DNA of 30,165 nt from SIG710 sp045651985. GTDB taxonomy: Bacteria; Bacillota; Clostridia; Oscillospirales; CAG-272. The position numbers were made by a program, and so were the translations under genes. Location of the stretch: positions 1 to 30,165 of the forward strand of contig JAZRTK010000044.1 in the NCBI GenBank assembly GCA_045651985.1. The letters run 5' to 3'. Below the pieces are notes generated by a model. That model was not told where the DNA came from. It made no database searches and worked only from the letters and a program-made list of their open reading frames with translations. Positions 1-7,353 of this stretch are shown one piece after another. How positions within the stretch are numbered: the first letter of the stretch is position 1; every line of letters begins with the position of its first letter.

Positions 1-1
1 C

Positions 2-733
2 ATTTCCGATACAACAAGGCAAAGCGCAACAGAGCTTATGCAGGCGGTAGGCTATGTCGACCTTCTTATTCCTCGCGGCGGTGCAGGTCTTATCAACGCC
101 TGCGTGCAAAACGCTATCGTACCTTGTATCCAGACAGGCACGGGTATCTGTCACGTGTACGTTGACGGTGAGGCTGATCAAGAAAAGGCGCTGAAGATCA
201 TCGAAAACGCAAAGACGAGCCGTCCTTCGGTGTGTAACGCCGAGGAGGTATGTCTTGTGTCCGAAAAAATCGCCGAGGAATTTCTGCCCAAGCTGAAAAA
301 ACTCCTCTGCGACGACAGGACGGTGCAAGGAAAGCAGCCTGTTGAACTCCGCTTATGCGAAAAGGCGGCAAAAATAATCGAAGGCACGTCGGCAACGGAA
401 AAGGATTTTGACACCGAGTTTCTCGATTATATACTTGCGGTAAAAGTGGTGTCGGATGTAGATGACGCCATTGAGCACATTGGTCTGCACTCCACGGGAC
501 ACAGTGACGGGATAGTTACGGAAGATGCCGCAACTGCCGAAAAATTTACTCTCTCGGTTGACAGCGCGGCAGTATATGTCAATGCATCGACGAGATTTAC
601 CGACGGCGGCGAATTCGGACTCGGCTGCGAAATGGGGATATCGACCCAGAAGCTCCACGCAAGAGGACCTATGGGTCTGGAAGAGTTGACCACCTATAAA
701 TACGTCATCACGGGCAACGGAAACGTCCGCTGA
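2..733 (+). CDS. proA: Gamma-glutamyl phosphate reductase, 5'-truncated
   Basis: The enzyme reduces gamma-glutamyl phosphate to glutamate semialdehyde with NADPH, the second step of proline synthesis in the cytosol. The reading frame is open from base 2, so the start lies outside the window; the ATG at 38 is an internal methionine. The visible part, about 243 residues, is the C-terminal half to two thirds of a protein that is usually about 415 residues. It has the family hallmarks: the segment YVDLLIPRGGAGLI, then the catalytic-cysteine motif GTGICH with the cysteine codon at 149-151. Near the end, GGEFGLGCEMGISTQKLHARGP matches the conserved C-terminal block. It lies 18 bases before proC, so the two are very probably co-transcribed, as in proBAC-type operons; proB could be upstream but is not visible. 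Confidence 0.96.
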   Translation: MSDTTRQSATELMQAVGYVDLLIPRGGAGLINACVQNAIVPCIQTGTGICHVYVDGEADQEKALKIIENAKTSRPSVCNAEEVCLVSEKIAEEFLPKLKKLLCDDRTVQGKQPVELRLCEKAAKIIEGTSATEKDFDTEFLDYILAVKVVSDVDDAIEHIGLHSTGHSDGIVTEDAATAEKFTLSVDSAAVYVNASTRFTDGGEFGLGCEMGISTQKLHARGPMGLEELTTYKYVITGNGNVR

Positions 734-751
734 TATGAGAAAGGCAAGAAA

Positions 752-1561
752 ATGAAATATAAATTCGGCTTTATTGGAACGGGGAATATGGGCTCGGCTT
801 TGGCAAGCGCCGTTGCTTCAAAGGTCGGCGGCAACAAAGTGCTCGTATGCGATAAGGATACGGCAAGATCGCAGGCTGTTGCCGAAAAGCTTGGTGCAAA
901 TGCGGGCGATATTGCGACGGTTGCCGCAGAATGTAAGTATATCTTCCTCGGGGTGAAGCCCCAGATGATGGCAGGAATGCTTTCGGAGATTTCCGACGTC
1001 CTTAAAAAAAGACAGGACAAATTCGTTCTCGTTACCATGGCTGCGGGACTTGCTCTTGATACGATTGCCGAAATGGCAGGTGTCAGCGCACCCGTTATCC
1101 GCATCATGCCAAACACCCCCGCGTCGGTAGGAAAGGGAATGATCCTTTACTGTTCCAACACATCGGTTTCCGATGCGGACGAGGCGGAATTCGTTGACGC
1201 CATGTCGGGTGCAGGCTCCATTGACAAGCTCCCCGAGACTCTGATCGACGCGGGAAGCGCCGTCTCGGGCTGCGGACCTGCTTTCGTTTATCTGTTCATC
1301 GGCGCTATGGCTGACGGCGGCGTAAAGTGCGGACTGCCGCGCGACAAGGCACTCAAATACGCGGCGGAGACCGTTATCGGCGCTGCCGAAATGGTTCTCA
1401 AAACGGGCAAGCACACGGAAGAGCTGAAGGACGCGGTCTGCTCTCCTGCGGGAAGCACCATCGAGGGTGTCTCCACACTTGAAAATTTCGCATTCCGCGC
1501 ATCGGTTGAGACTGCCGTGGTCAATTCCTTTGAACGCACAAAGGAACTTGGTAAAAAATGA
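752..1561 (+). CDS. proC: Pyrroline-5-carboxylate reductase
   Basis: This enzyme catalyses the last step of proline synthesis, reducing pyrroline-5-carboxylate with NAD(P)H in the cytosol. The 269-residue length is typical. The N-terminus carries the dinucleotide-binding motif GFIGTGNMGSAL (about residues 6-17), followed by the conserved RIMPNTP segment, and the C-terminal half contains the P5CR signature around CSPAGSTIEGVSTLE. The start at 752 is supported by an AAAGG-type ribosome binding site at about 739-744. It follows proA by 18 bases and is the last gene of this unit; the next gene has its own promoter. No clear hairpin terminator follows it, so some read-through is possible. Nothing unusual in the protein. 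Confidence 0.97.
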   Translation: MKYKFGFIGTGNMGSALASAVASKVGGNKVLVCDKDTARSQAVAEKLGANAGDIATVAAECKYIFLGVKPQMMAGMLSEISDVLKKRQDKFVLVTMAAGLALDTIAEMAGVSAPVIRIMPNTPASVGKGMILYCSNTSVSDADEAEFVDAMSGAGSIDKLPETLIDAGSAVSGCGPAFVYLFIGAMADGGVKCGLPRDKALKYAAETVIGAAEMVLKTGKHTEELKDAVCSPAGSTIEGVSTLENFAFRASVETAVVNSFERTKELGKK

Positions 1562-1598
1562 CACAAAAAACTTTTTCTATGAACTTGATGAAAAGTAC

Positions 1599-1627
1599 TT
1601 GAAAAAATTTTATTGACTTGGTATAAT
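1599..1627 (+). promoter_or_regulatory. Sigma-A promoter of the dehydratase gene
   Basis: A -35 box TTGAAA at 1599-1604 and a perfect -10 box TATAAT at 1622-1627 are separated by 17 bases. Transcription should start near 1634, giving a leader of about 90 bases before the ATG at 1723. The nearer TTGACT at 1613 cannot be the -35 box because it lies only 3 bases from the -10 box. Confidence 0.75.
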
Positions 1628-1681
1628 AACTGATAGGTGTGCCGAATTTTGTTTTTTAGGCTACAAAAGGCATAAATTTCC

Positions 1682-1707
1682 CTTGACCTATACGTCATAC
1701 GGTCAAG
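1682..1707 (+). repeat. Inverted repeat in the leader of the dehydratase gene
   Basis: A perfect 7-base inverted repeat, CTTGACC at 1682-1688 and GGTCAAG at 1701-1707, encloses a 12-base loop. It lies in the transcribed leader and ends two bases before the Shine-Dalgarno AAAGGCGG (1709-1716). It could form a small RNA hairpin or be a protein site. No U-run follows, so it is not a terminator. Confidence 0.4.
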
Positions 1708-1722
1708 CAAAGGCGGTAAAAT

Positions 1723-3579
1723 ATGCGATCAATAAAAATGATTCACAATAGATTTCTCCTTATCCTCGATGCGATACTTGGCATCGGGGCTTATTGCCTT
1801 GCAGTCGTTTCCTATTTTACGCCGTCAGCATTTCTTGAATGTCTGAATGATTCCAAGCTGTTCTTTGTTTTCATGCTTGCGGTATTCTTTGCGTTCATGA
1901 AGTTTGGCGGGGTTTATAACACCGACTGGATCAACGCAAACGAAAATAACTATTTTAAGTTGATGATGTCGGTGGTTTTGTCGGTTTTTGCCACCGGAAT
2001 TGCGGGAGCGATCCTCTTTAATAAAAGCGGTTTTGCGATCGGACGCGATTTCAGGTTCTATATGCTCTGCGCAACTCTTTACGGAGGATTTATCTGCGCC
2101 GAGAGATTCGTGCTCAGAATTGCCGTAAAAATAGACAGCCCTCAGAATCATAAGGGCGACAAGAGAGTTCTTATCGTCGGCGCGGGTGCGCTTGCGGTAA
2201 CTCTTTTGCGAGAGATCGCAGCTAACCGTGCTATCAAATATTCGGTAGTAGGACTTATCGACGATGATGCGTCAAAGCTCCATACAAACGTGTGCGGAGC
2301 TCGGGTGCTTGGAACTACCGACGATCTGGGTGCTATCTGCAAAAAGTATAATGTGGAGGAGATAGTTTTTGCTATCTATCGCATCACCAATGCTCAGAGA
2401 GTCGCTATTCTCGATAAGTGCTCGAAAACAGGCATAAAGGTAAAGATACTGCCCGGTATGGAAGCCAGCTTTCTTGACGGTGAGGGTGCGGACCTCGTGA
2501 GAAATATCCGCGACGTTGCAATAGAGGACTTGCTTGAACGTGATCCTATACGCCTTGAAAACGACAGACTTATGCAGGATATCGGCGGTAAGGTCGTTCT
2601 CGTTACGGGCGGCGGAGGATCTATCGGATCCGAGCTTTGCCGACAGATAATGAAATTCGGACCCGAAAAGCTTGTTATCGTTGATATTTACGAGAATACG
2701 ACCTACGAGCTTCAAATGGAGCTGAACCGCGAATATCCCGGCAATCAGCCCGAGGTGCTCATCGCATCGGTTCGTGACGTAAAGCGCCTTGAGGAGATAT
2801 TTGAAACCTACCGTCCCAAGTACGTATTCCACGCGGCGGCGCATAAGCACGTTCCTTTAATGGAATTTTCACCTGCCGAAGCAATAAAGAACAATGTTTT
2901 CGGCACGTATAATACCGCAAAATGCGCGGACAAATACGGCGCGGAGCGCTTCGTGCTCATCTCTACCGACAAGGCGGTAAACCCCACAAACGTAATGGGT
3001 GCCACCAAGCGCCTGTGCGAGATGATCGTGCAGACAATGGCGACGACGAGTGAAACGAACTTTGTTGCGGTGCGTTTCGGAAACGTGCTTGGATCTAACG
3101 GCTCGGTAATTCCTCTGTTCAAAAAGCAGATATCCGAGGGGGGACCCGTTACGGTGACCCACCCCGAGATCACCCGATTCTTCATGACTATCCCCGAGGC
3201 GGCGCAGCTTGTGCTTCAGGCGTCGGCTTACGCTAACGGCGGAGAGATATTCGTGCTCGATATGGGAAAGCCCGTAAAGATAGCTGATCTGGCAAAGAAG
3301 ATGATATCCCTTTCGGGACTCCGACTGGGTGAGGATATCGACATCGTTTACAGCGGTCTCCGTCCTGGTGAAAAGCTCTACGAGGAGCTTCTTATGGACG
3401 AAGAAGGACTGAGGAAGACTGCTCACAGTAAGATCTTTGTGGGACAGCCTATCGAGATCACTCCGGACGAGCTTCAAGCGAAGCTTGACGTACTGTCCGA
3501 AGCGATAACAAAGGACAACCGCGCCATAAAAGAAGCGGTGGCGCAGGTGGTCCCTACATACGTGATGAAAAACAACTAA
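1723..3579 (+). CDS. Membrane-bound nucleotide-sugar 4,6-dehydratase, CapD/WbpM/PglF type
   Basis: A 618-residue polysaccharide biosynthesis protein of the long CapD/FlaA1/WbpM/PglF family, which convert UDP-GlcNAc-type sugars to 4-keto-6-deoxy sugars for surface polysaccharides or glycoproteins. In order: four hydrophobic helices in about residues 8-135; a CoA-binding-like domain beginning at RVLIVGAGALA (about 148); and a short-chain dehydrogenase domain with the NAD motif LVTGGGGSIGSEL at about 291-304. The active site appears complete in its family-specific form: S414-T415-D416, then M425-x3-K429 in place of the usual Tyr-x3-Lys. A substrate cannot be assigned from sequence. The AAAGGCGG site at 1709-1716 supports the start. 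It is transcribed alone between its own promoter and terminator; other polysaccharide genes are not adjacent. Confidence 0.92.
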   Translation: MRSIKMIHNRFLLILDAILGIGAYCLAVVSYFTPSAFLECLNDSKLFFVFMLAVFFAFMKFGGVYNTDWINANENNYFKLMMSVVLSVFATGIAGAILFNKSGFAIGRDFRFYMLCATLYGGFICAERFVLRIAVKIDSPQNHKGDKRVLIVGAGALAVTLLREIAANRAIKYSVVGLIDDDASKLHTNVCGARVLGTTDDLGAICKKYNVEEIVFAIYRITNAQRVAILDKCSKTGIKVKILPGMEASFLDGEGADLVRNIRDVAIEDLLERDPIRLENDRLMQDIGGKVVLVTGGGGSIGSELCRQIMKFGPEKLVIVDIYENTTYELQMELNREYPGNQPEVLIASVRDVKRLEEIFETYRPKYVFHAAAHKHVPLMEFSPAEAIKNNVFGTYNTAKCADKYGAERFVLISTDKAVNPTNVMGATKRLCEMIVQTMATTSETNFVAVRFGNVLGSNGSVIPLFKKQISEGGPVTVTHPEITRFFMTIPEAAQLVLQASAYANGGEIFVLDMGKPVKIADLAKKMISLSGLRLGEDIDIVYSGLRPGEKLYEELLMDEEGLRKTAHSKIFVGQPIEITPDELQAKLDVLSEAITKDNRAIKEAVAQVVPTYVMKNN

Positions 3580-3582
3580 ATT

Positions 3583-3609
3583 AAATCCCCCTTAACGGGG
3601 GATTTTTTT
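3583..3609 (+). terminator. Intrinsic terminator after the dehydratase gene
   Basis: The stem AAATCCCCC (3583-3591) pairs with GGGGGATTT (3597-3605) around a TTAAC loop, and the T-run continues to 3609. It starts four bases after the stop codon. Confidence 0.93.
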
Positions 3610-3730
3610 GCAATCGCACTTTTAGGGGCTTTTGGGCAATTTGACCACCAAAAAGCATGTGGAAAAATAACCAAAAATCAACCATTTGTAAAAAATAGCA
3701 AATTAAAACGAAAAAAATGCAAAAAAACAT
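3610..3730. other. AT-rich stretch upstream of the rsmE promoter
   Basis: This 120-base gene-free stretch becomes strongly A-rich from about 3650, with A-tracts phased up to the -35 box at 3731. It could act as an UP element that binds the RNA polymerase alpha subunits. I see no open frame or strong hairpin in it. Confidence 0.45.
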
Positions 3731-3759
3731 TTGACAATTTGGTAAATATGTAGTATAAT
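3731..3759 (+). promoter_or_regulatory. Perfect consensus sigma-A promoter for the rsmE operon
   Basis: TTGACA at 3731-3736 and TATAAT at 3754-3759 are exactly 17 bases apart. The sequence just downstream (ATGTAAAGCA) resembles that of the ylxM promoter at 16071. Transcription should start near 3766, about 75 bases before rsmE. It probably drives a long unit that reaches the terminator after pspC. Confidence 0.9.
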
Positions 3760-3841
3760 ATGTAAAGCATATATTTTTAATGGGGATTTTGCGCCAATTT
3801 TACGAAAGCAAAATAACCAAAACCCATGAGACGGAGAGTTT

Positions 3842-4615
3842 ATGCCGAGATTTTTTGTCCAACTTGATAAAATTGATTTGGTACATAAGACCGTGCGGAT
3901 CGAGGGGGAGGACGCTCACCATATTTCAAGGTCACTCAGAATGGCAAAAGGCGAGCGAATCACCGTCTGCGATATGCAGGGGCGCGAATATGACTGTGCA
4001 ATACGGGATTTTTGCGATGACAGCAGCGTAACGGCAGAAATAAGCTCCTTTTGCGACTGCACAAGTGAGCCGCCTTACGAGGCTACTGTTTATCAGGGTC
4101 TTCCCAAAGGAGACAAGCTTGACACGGTCATACAAAAATCGGTTGAATGCGGGGCGTTTGCCGTTCGCACCTTTGAGAGCAGCCGTTGTATAGCCCGTGA
4201 CAAGACCGAGTCGGGCGACAAAAAGCTTCTGCGCCGCAAAAAGATCGCACTTGAGGCGGCAAAGCAAAGCGGTCGGGGACGAGTCCCCGAGATAATGCCC
4301 ACGCTTTCCTTCAAAGAGGCTGTGGATGAGGCGGCAAAAGCGGATATTCCTCTGTTTTGCTATGAGGACGAGCATACTGTCAGTCTCCGTGCAGCGTTGA
4401 AGATCAGGCTTGGGGAAATAAAGGATGCGGGGCGGGCAAAGCCCACCGTGTCCGTTTTGATCGGCTCCGAGGGAGGTTTTTCCCCCGATGAAGCAGAGTA
4501 TGCAAGAGATAAAGGAATGCTCACAGTCGGTCTCGGCCCGAGAATTCTCAGGACCGAAACAGCCCCTGTGTTCGTTCTCGGATGTCTTGCGTACGAAATG
4601 GAAATGACTGAATGA
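3842..4615 (+). CDS. rsmE: 16S rRNA (uracil-1498-N3)-methyltransferase RsmE
   Basis: A SPOUT-class methyltransferase that uses S-adenosylmethionine to methylate U1498 (E. coli numbering) of 16S rRNA in the small subunit. The 257 residues fit the family (about 245-255). The N-terminal PUA-like domain begins MPRFFVQ and has the conserved HHISRSLRM segment at about residues 27-35. The C-terminal knot domain has GSEGGFSPDEAEYA followed by LGPRILRTETAPVFVLG, the cofactor-binding block of this family. The GGAGAG site at 3833-3838 supports the start, although the spacing is short. It is first behind the promoter at 3731; in many Firmicutes rsmE follows prmA, which is not present here. Confidence 0.94.
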   Translation: MPRFFVQLDKIDLVHKTVRIEGEDAHHISRSLRMAKGERITVCDMQGREYDCAIRDFCDDSSVTAEISSFCDCTSEPPYEATVYQGLPKGDKLDTVIQKSVECGAFAVRTFESSRCIARDKTESGDKKLLRRKKIALEAAKQSGRGRVPEIMPTLSFKEAVDEAAKADIPLFCYEDEHTVSLRAALKIRLGEIKDAGRAKPTVSVLIGSEGGFSPDEAEYARDKGMLTVGLGPRILRTETAPVFVLGCLAYEMEMTE

Positions 4616-4685
4616 AATCACAACTATTTGCCACGGTTTGGCAAGGACAATGAAAGGGAAGTCCTGCGGGACAAGGTTTTTTGAA

Positions 4686-5414
4686 ATGTCGAAAAAGGGT
4701 AATACCGTAAAAATTAAGAGATCGGAAATTCTGTATTACAGAATGCTTACCGTTATTGTCGCGCTTTTTGCGGTGATAACGGGTATACAGTACGTAAGTA
4801 AAAGCGCGGAGCCCGATCCGATCTTTCCGCTGATCCTGACAGGCTGCTTTGCAGTGCTTGCCATTGCATCCGTAGTGGTGGCGCTGATATTAAAAAAGAA
4901 AAATAAGAAGGAATTTGCAGTTCTCGACTGTCCTTTTCTTGCAGGTCTGTTCACCTGCCTTGCCTTGACATTCGCTATGCTTTGGTTCAACACCGCAAGC
5001 CCCCGCAGACTTATCCTTTACGTTAGCATCTGCGCGCTGACTTATCTTGTCTGGTGCCTCTTTGACCGCGAGACCTTCAGCTTCTCTGTATATACGTTCA
5101 TCGGCGGCGTGGTGCTCTCGCTTCTGAGAAAGGCACTGCTGACCGAAAAGATAATAGTTATCATTTTCCTCGTGCTTTACGCGTTGGCGGCGGTTGCCGT
5201 TACGGTGATCGGAAGAAAAAGCGATGTAAAGATAGGTAAGCAGGTCATCTACGGTAAGAGCTTCAAAGCTTATCCCTATTACATATCCGCGGGCATCATG
5301 ATCGCGGGAATTATTACCAACCAACTTATTGCAGGCGGTGTGATCTACGCACTTGCGGTGCTCGGAATCTACTACATGGTCTATACGGTCGTTAACGCTT
5401 TGACCAATATGTGA
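4686..5414 (+). CDS. Unknown polytopic membrane protein
   Basis: I do not recognise a family. The protein, about 242 residues from the ATG at 4686, has a short basic N-terminus (MSKKGNTVKIKRSEI) and about eight hydrophobic segments starting at ILYYRMLTVIVALFAVITG. The helices come roughly in pairs, separated by short basic loops such as KKKNKK, and there is no extracellular domain of any size and no catalytic motif. In-frame starts also exist at TTG 4638 and ATG 4650; I prefer 4686 because the upstream part is not hydrophobic and is poorly protein-like, but no start has a strong ribosome binding site. It sits between rsmE and the CdaR-like regulator without terminators, so it is probably part of the same unit that leads to ftsEX. 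A link to the cell envelope is only inferred. Confidence 0.75.
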   Translation: MSKKGNTVKIKRSEILYYRMLTVIVALFAVITGIQYVSKSAEPDPIFPLILTGCFAVLAIASVVVALILKKKNKKEFAVLDCPFLAGLFTCLALTFAMLWFNTASPRRLILYVSICALTYLVWCLFDRETFSFSVYTFIGGVVLSLLRKALLTEKIIVIIFLVLYALAAVAVTVIGRKSDVKIGKQVIYGKSFKAYPYYISAGIMIAGIITNQLIAGGVIYALAVLGIYYMVYTVVNALTNM

Positions 5415-5513
5415 GGAACTCACGAAAATATCTGATTTTTGCATTACGCCTCGGCGGCAGAGCCGAAAATGACGGACAAAACGTCAAAAAAAGAAAGGAA
5501 TGGGCATAAAATT

Positions 5514-6602
5514 ATGTCAAACAGATTGTTCCACGGAGTAATACACCAGATGAAGGACGCTATCGACAGAACGATAGGCGTTGTAGATGAAGGAAATGCA
5601 ATTATCGCTTGCTCTGAGCTTACCAAGATCGGCGAGCACAGAAAAGAGTTGGCGGAAGCACCTATGCGCATGCAGGAGTCTTTCGTTTGCGGAGGATATA
5701 CATACAGAGTTATCGGAGTTGGCTCAAACAAGTCCGAATACTACGTTTTCGTTGAGGGTGAGGACAAGGCTGCGGATAAGACCGCGCGTCTGCTCTCCAT
5801 ATCTCTTTCCAACATCAAGAACCTTTACGACGAAAAGTACGATAAGGGCTCGTTTATCAAGAATATTATCCTTGACAACATTCTGTCAGGTGATATTTAT
5901 ATCAAGAGCAAGGAGCTCCACTTCAACAGCGAGGAGAGCAGAATCGTTTTCCTTATCAAGTTTGACGGAAAGACCGAGATCCTGCCCTTTGAGATGCTTC
6001 AGAATATGTTCCCCGATAAGTCCAAGGACTACGTTATCAGCGTAGGGGAGAACGATATCGTTCTCGTAAAGGATATCAAGGCGGGAACTGACGTAAAAGA
6101 GATCGAGAAGATGGCGACCAATATCGCCGACACACTCCAGTCCGAGTTTTATGCAAAGGTCTCTATCGGTGTTTCCACGGTCGTTGACAACATCAAGGAC
6201 TTGGCAAAGGCATATAAAGAAGCTCAGGTCGCTCTTGAGGTCGGAAAGGTATTTGAGACCGAAAAGAGCATCGTAAGCTATGAAAATTTGGGTATCGGAC
6301 GTCTTATCTACCAGCTTCCCACAACACTCTGCGAGATGTTCCTGCAGGAGGTGTTCAAGAAGGGCGGTCTTGAAACTCTCGACCGCGAGACGCTCCAGAC
6401 TATCCAGGCGTTCTTTGAAAACAATCTGAACGTTTCCGAGACATCGAGAAAGCTGTTCGTTCACAGAAATACTCTCGTTTACAGACTTGAAAAGATCCGC
6501 AAGCTCACGGGCCTTGACCTGCGTGAGTTTGAGCACGCCATTACCTTCAAGGTTGCGCTCATGGTTAAGAAGTACTTAAACTCCAAGCCCGCAAAGCTGT
6601 AA
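5514..6602 (+). CDS. CdaR/PucR-type helix-turn-helix transcription regulator
   Basis: A DNA-binding regulator of the PucR/CdaR type, about 362 residues from ATG 5514. The C-terminal 60 residues form the PucR helix-turn-helix: QTIQAFFENNLNVSETSRKL, then the recognition-helix segment VHRNTLVYRLEKI and the closing LTGLDLREFEHA. The middle, about residues 110-270, resembles the degenerate GGDEF-like domain of this family. The N-terminal third may be a small-molecule sensor with no recognised ligand. In-frame starts also exist at 5439 and 5469; 5514 is chosen because AAAGGAATGGG lies upstream (5495-5505), although the spacing is long. Relatives elsewhere respond to sugar diacids or purines, but no such genes are nearby. 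Its position ahead of ftsE suggests a role in controlling the cell-wall module, by inference only. Confidence 0.85.
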   Translation: MSNRLFHGVIHQMKDAIDRTIGVVDEGNAIIACSELTKIGEHRKELAEAPMRMQESFVCGGYTYRVIGVGSNKSEYYVFVEGEDKAADKTARLLSISLSNIKNLYDEKYDKGSFIKNIILDNILSGDIYIKSKELHFNSEESRIVFLIKFDGKTEILPFEMLQNMFPDKSKDYVISVGENDIVLVKDIKAGTDVKEIEKMATNIADTLQSEFYAKVSIGVSTVVDNIKDLAKAYKEAQVALEVGKVFETEKSIVSYENLGIGRLIYQLPTTLCEMFLQEVFKKGGLETLDRETLQTIQAFFENNLNVSETSRKLFVHRNTLVYRLEKIRKLTGLDLREFEHAITFKVALMVKKYLNSKPAKL

Positions 6603-6606
6603 TTAT

Positions 6607-6633
6607 TTGACCTCAGTCAAGCTTTTTAAGCTT
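6607..6633 (+). repeat. Small hairpins between the regulator and ftsE
   Basis: TTGAC (6607-6611) pairs with GTCAA (6616-6620) around CTCA and is followed by GCTTTTT. A second small dyad, AAGCTT-TTT-AAGCTT (6619-6633), overlaps it. The first could be a weak terminator or attenuator; the stem is only 5 base pairs, so strong termination is unlikely. Confidence 0.35.
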
Positions 6634-6660
6634 ATATGAGAAAGGAAAAGATTTTTTACA

Positions 6661-7353
6661 ATGATTCGATTCAATAATGTAAGAAGCATTTACAAAAACA
6701 ATAACCACGTGGCACTTGACGGTGTCAGCTTCGACATTAAAGACGGAGAGTTTGTCTTTATCGTCGGAAGCTCCGGCGCAGGAAAGACGACTATGACCAA
6801 ATTGCTTCTTTGCGAGATGACACCTACCTCGGGCAGTCTTGAGGTAAACGGCTTCAATCTTAGCCGTATGTCCCCCCGCAAAATATGCAAATACCGCCGC
6901 AGCCTCGGCGTTATCTTTCAGGATTTCAAGCTGTTCCCCAAAAAGACCGTTTACGAAAACGTGGCTTTTGCCATGCAGGTCATCGGAACGCCCAAGTTCC
7001 TGATCGAGCGCCGCGTCCCCGCGATCCTTCGTTCAATGGGGCTTATCGAGAAGGCAAAGCGATTCCCCGAGGAGCTTTCGGGCGGTGAGCAGCAGAGAGT
7101 TGCGATAGCAAGAGCTCTTGCAAACAGCCCCGATATCATCATCGCGGACGAGCCCACGGGTAATATCGACCCCCATTTGGCGGAGGATATTATGGACCTG
7201 TTCGTGTGGATAAATCAGAATCTGCACAAGACCGTCGTGGTAGTAACCCACGCGGAAAACCTCGTAAATAAATATAACCACAGAGTTATCCGCCTTGAGG
7301 GCGGTAAGGTGGCATCCGACAGAGTGGGAGGTATGTTCGATGAACAACAATAA
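6661..7353 (+). CDS. ftsE: Cell division ATP-binding protein FtsE
   Basis: The cytosolic ATPase of the FtsEX complex, an ABC-type machine that does not transport but relays ATP hydrolysis through FtsX to activate cell-wall hydrolases outside. The 230 residues are typical. Walker A GSSGAGKTT is at about residue 36, the Q-loop at FQDFKL, the ABC signature LSGGEQQR at about 139 and Walker B IIIADEPTG at about 159; all are intact. The AAAGGAAAAG ribosome binding site (6641-6650) supports the start. ftsX starts inside its last codons (14-base overlap), so translation is probably coupled. Confidence 0.96.
   Translation: MIRFNNVRSIYKNNNHVALDGVSFDIKDGEFVFIVGSSGAGKTTMTKLLLCEMTPTSGSLEVNGFNLSRMSPRKICKYRRSLGVIFQDFKLFPKKTVYENVAFAMQVIGTPKFLIERRVPAILRSMGLIEKAKRFPEELSGGEQQRVAIARALANSPDIIIADEPTGNIDPHLAEDIMDLFVWINQNLHKTVVVVTHAENLVNKYNHRVIRLEGGKVASDRVGGMFDEQQ

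Noticed and set aside
38..40. ATG at 38 as start of proA
   Set aside because: The frame is open upstream to base 2 and the upstream residues fit ProA, so this is an internal methionine.
1613..1627. TTGACT (1613-1618) as -35 box for the TATAAT at 1622
   Set aside because: Only 3 bases separate them; TTGAAA at 1599 has the correct 17-base spacing.
3780..4031. An 83-residue open frame that overlaps the start of rsmE
   Set aside because: It lies in another frame over a well-supported gene and its product shows no protein-like composition.
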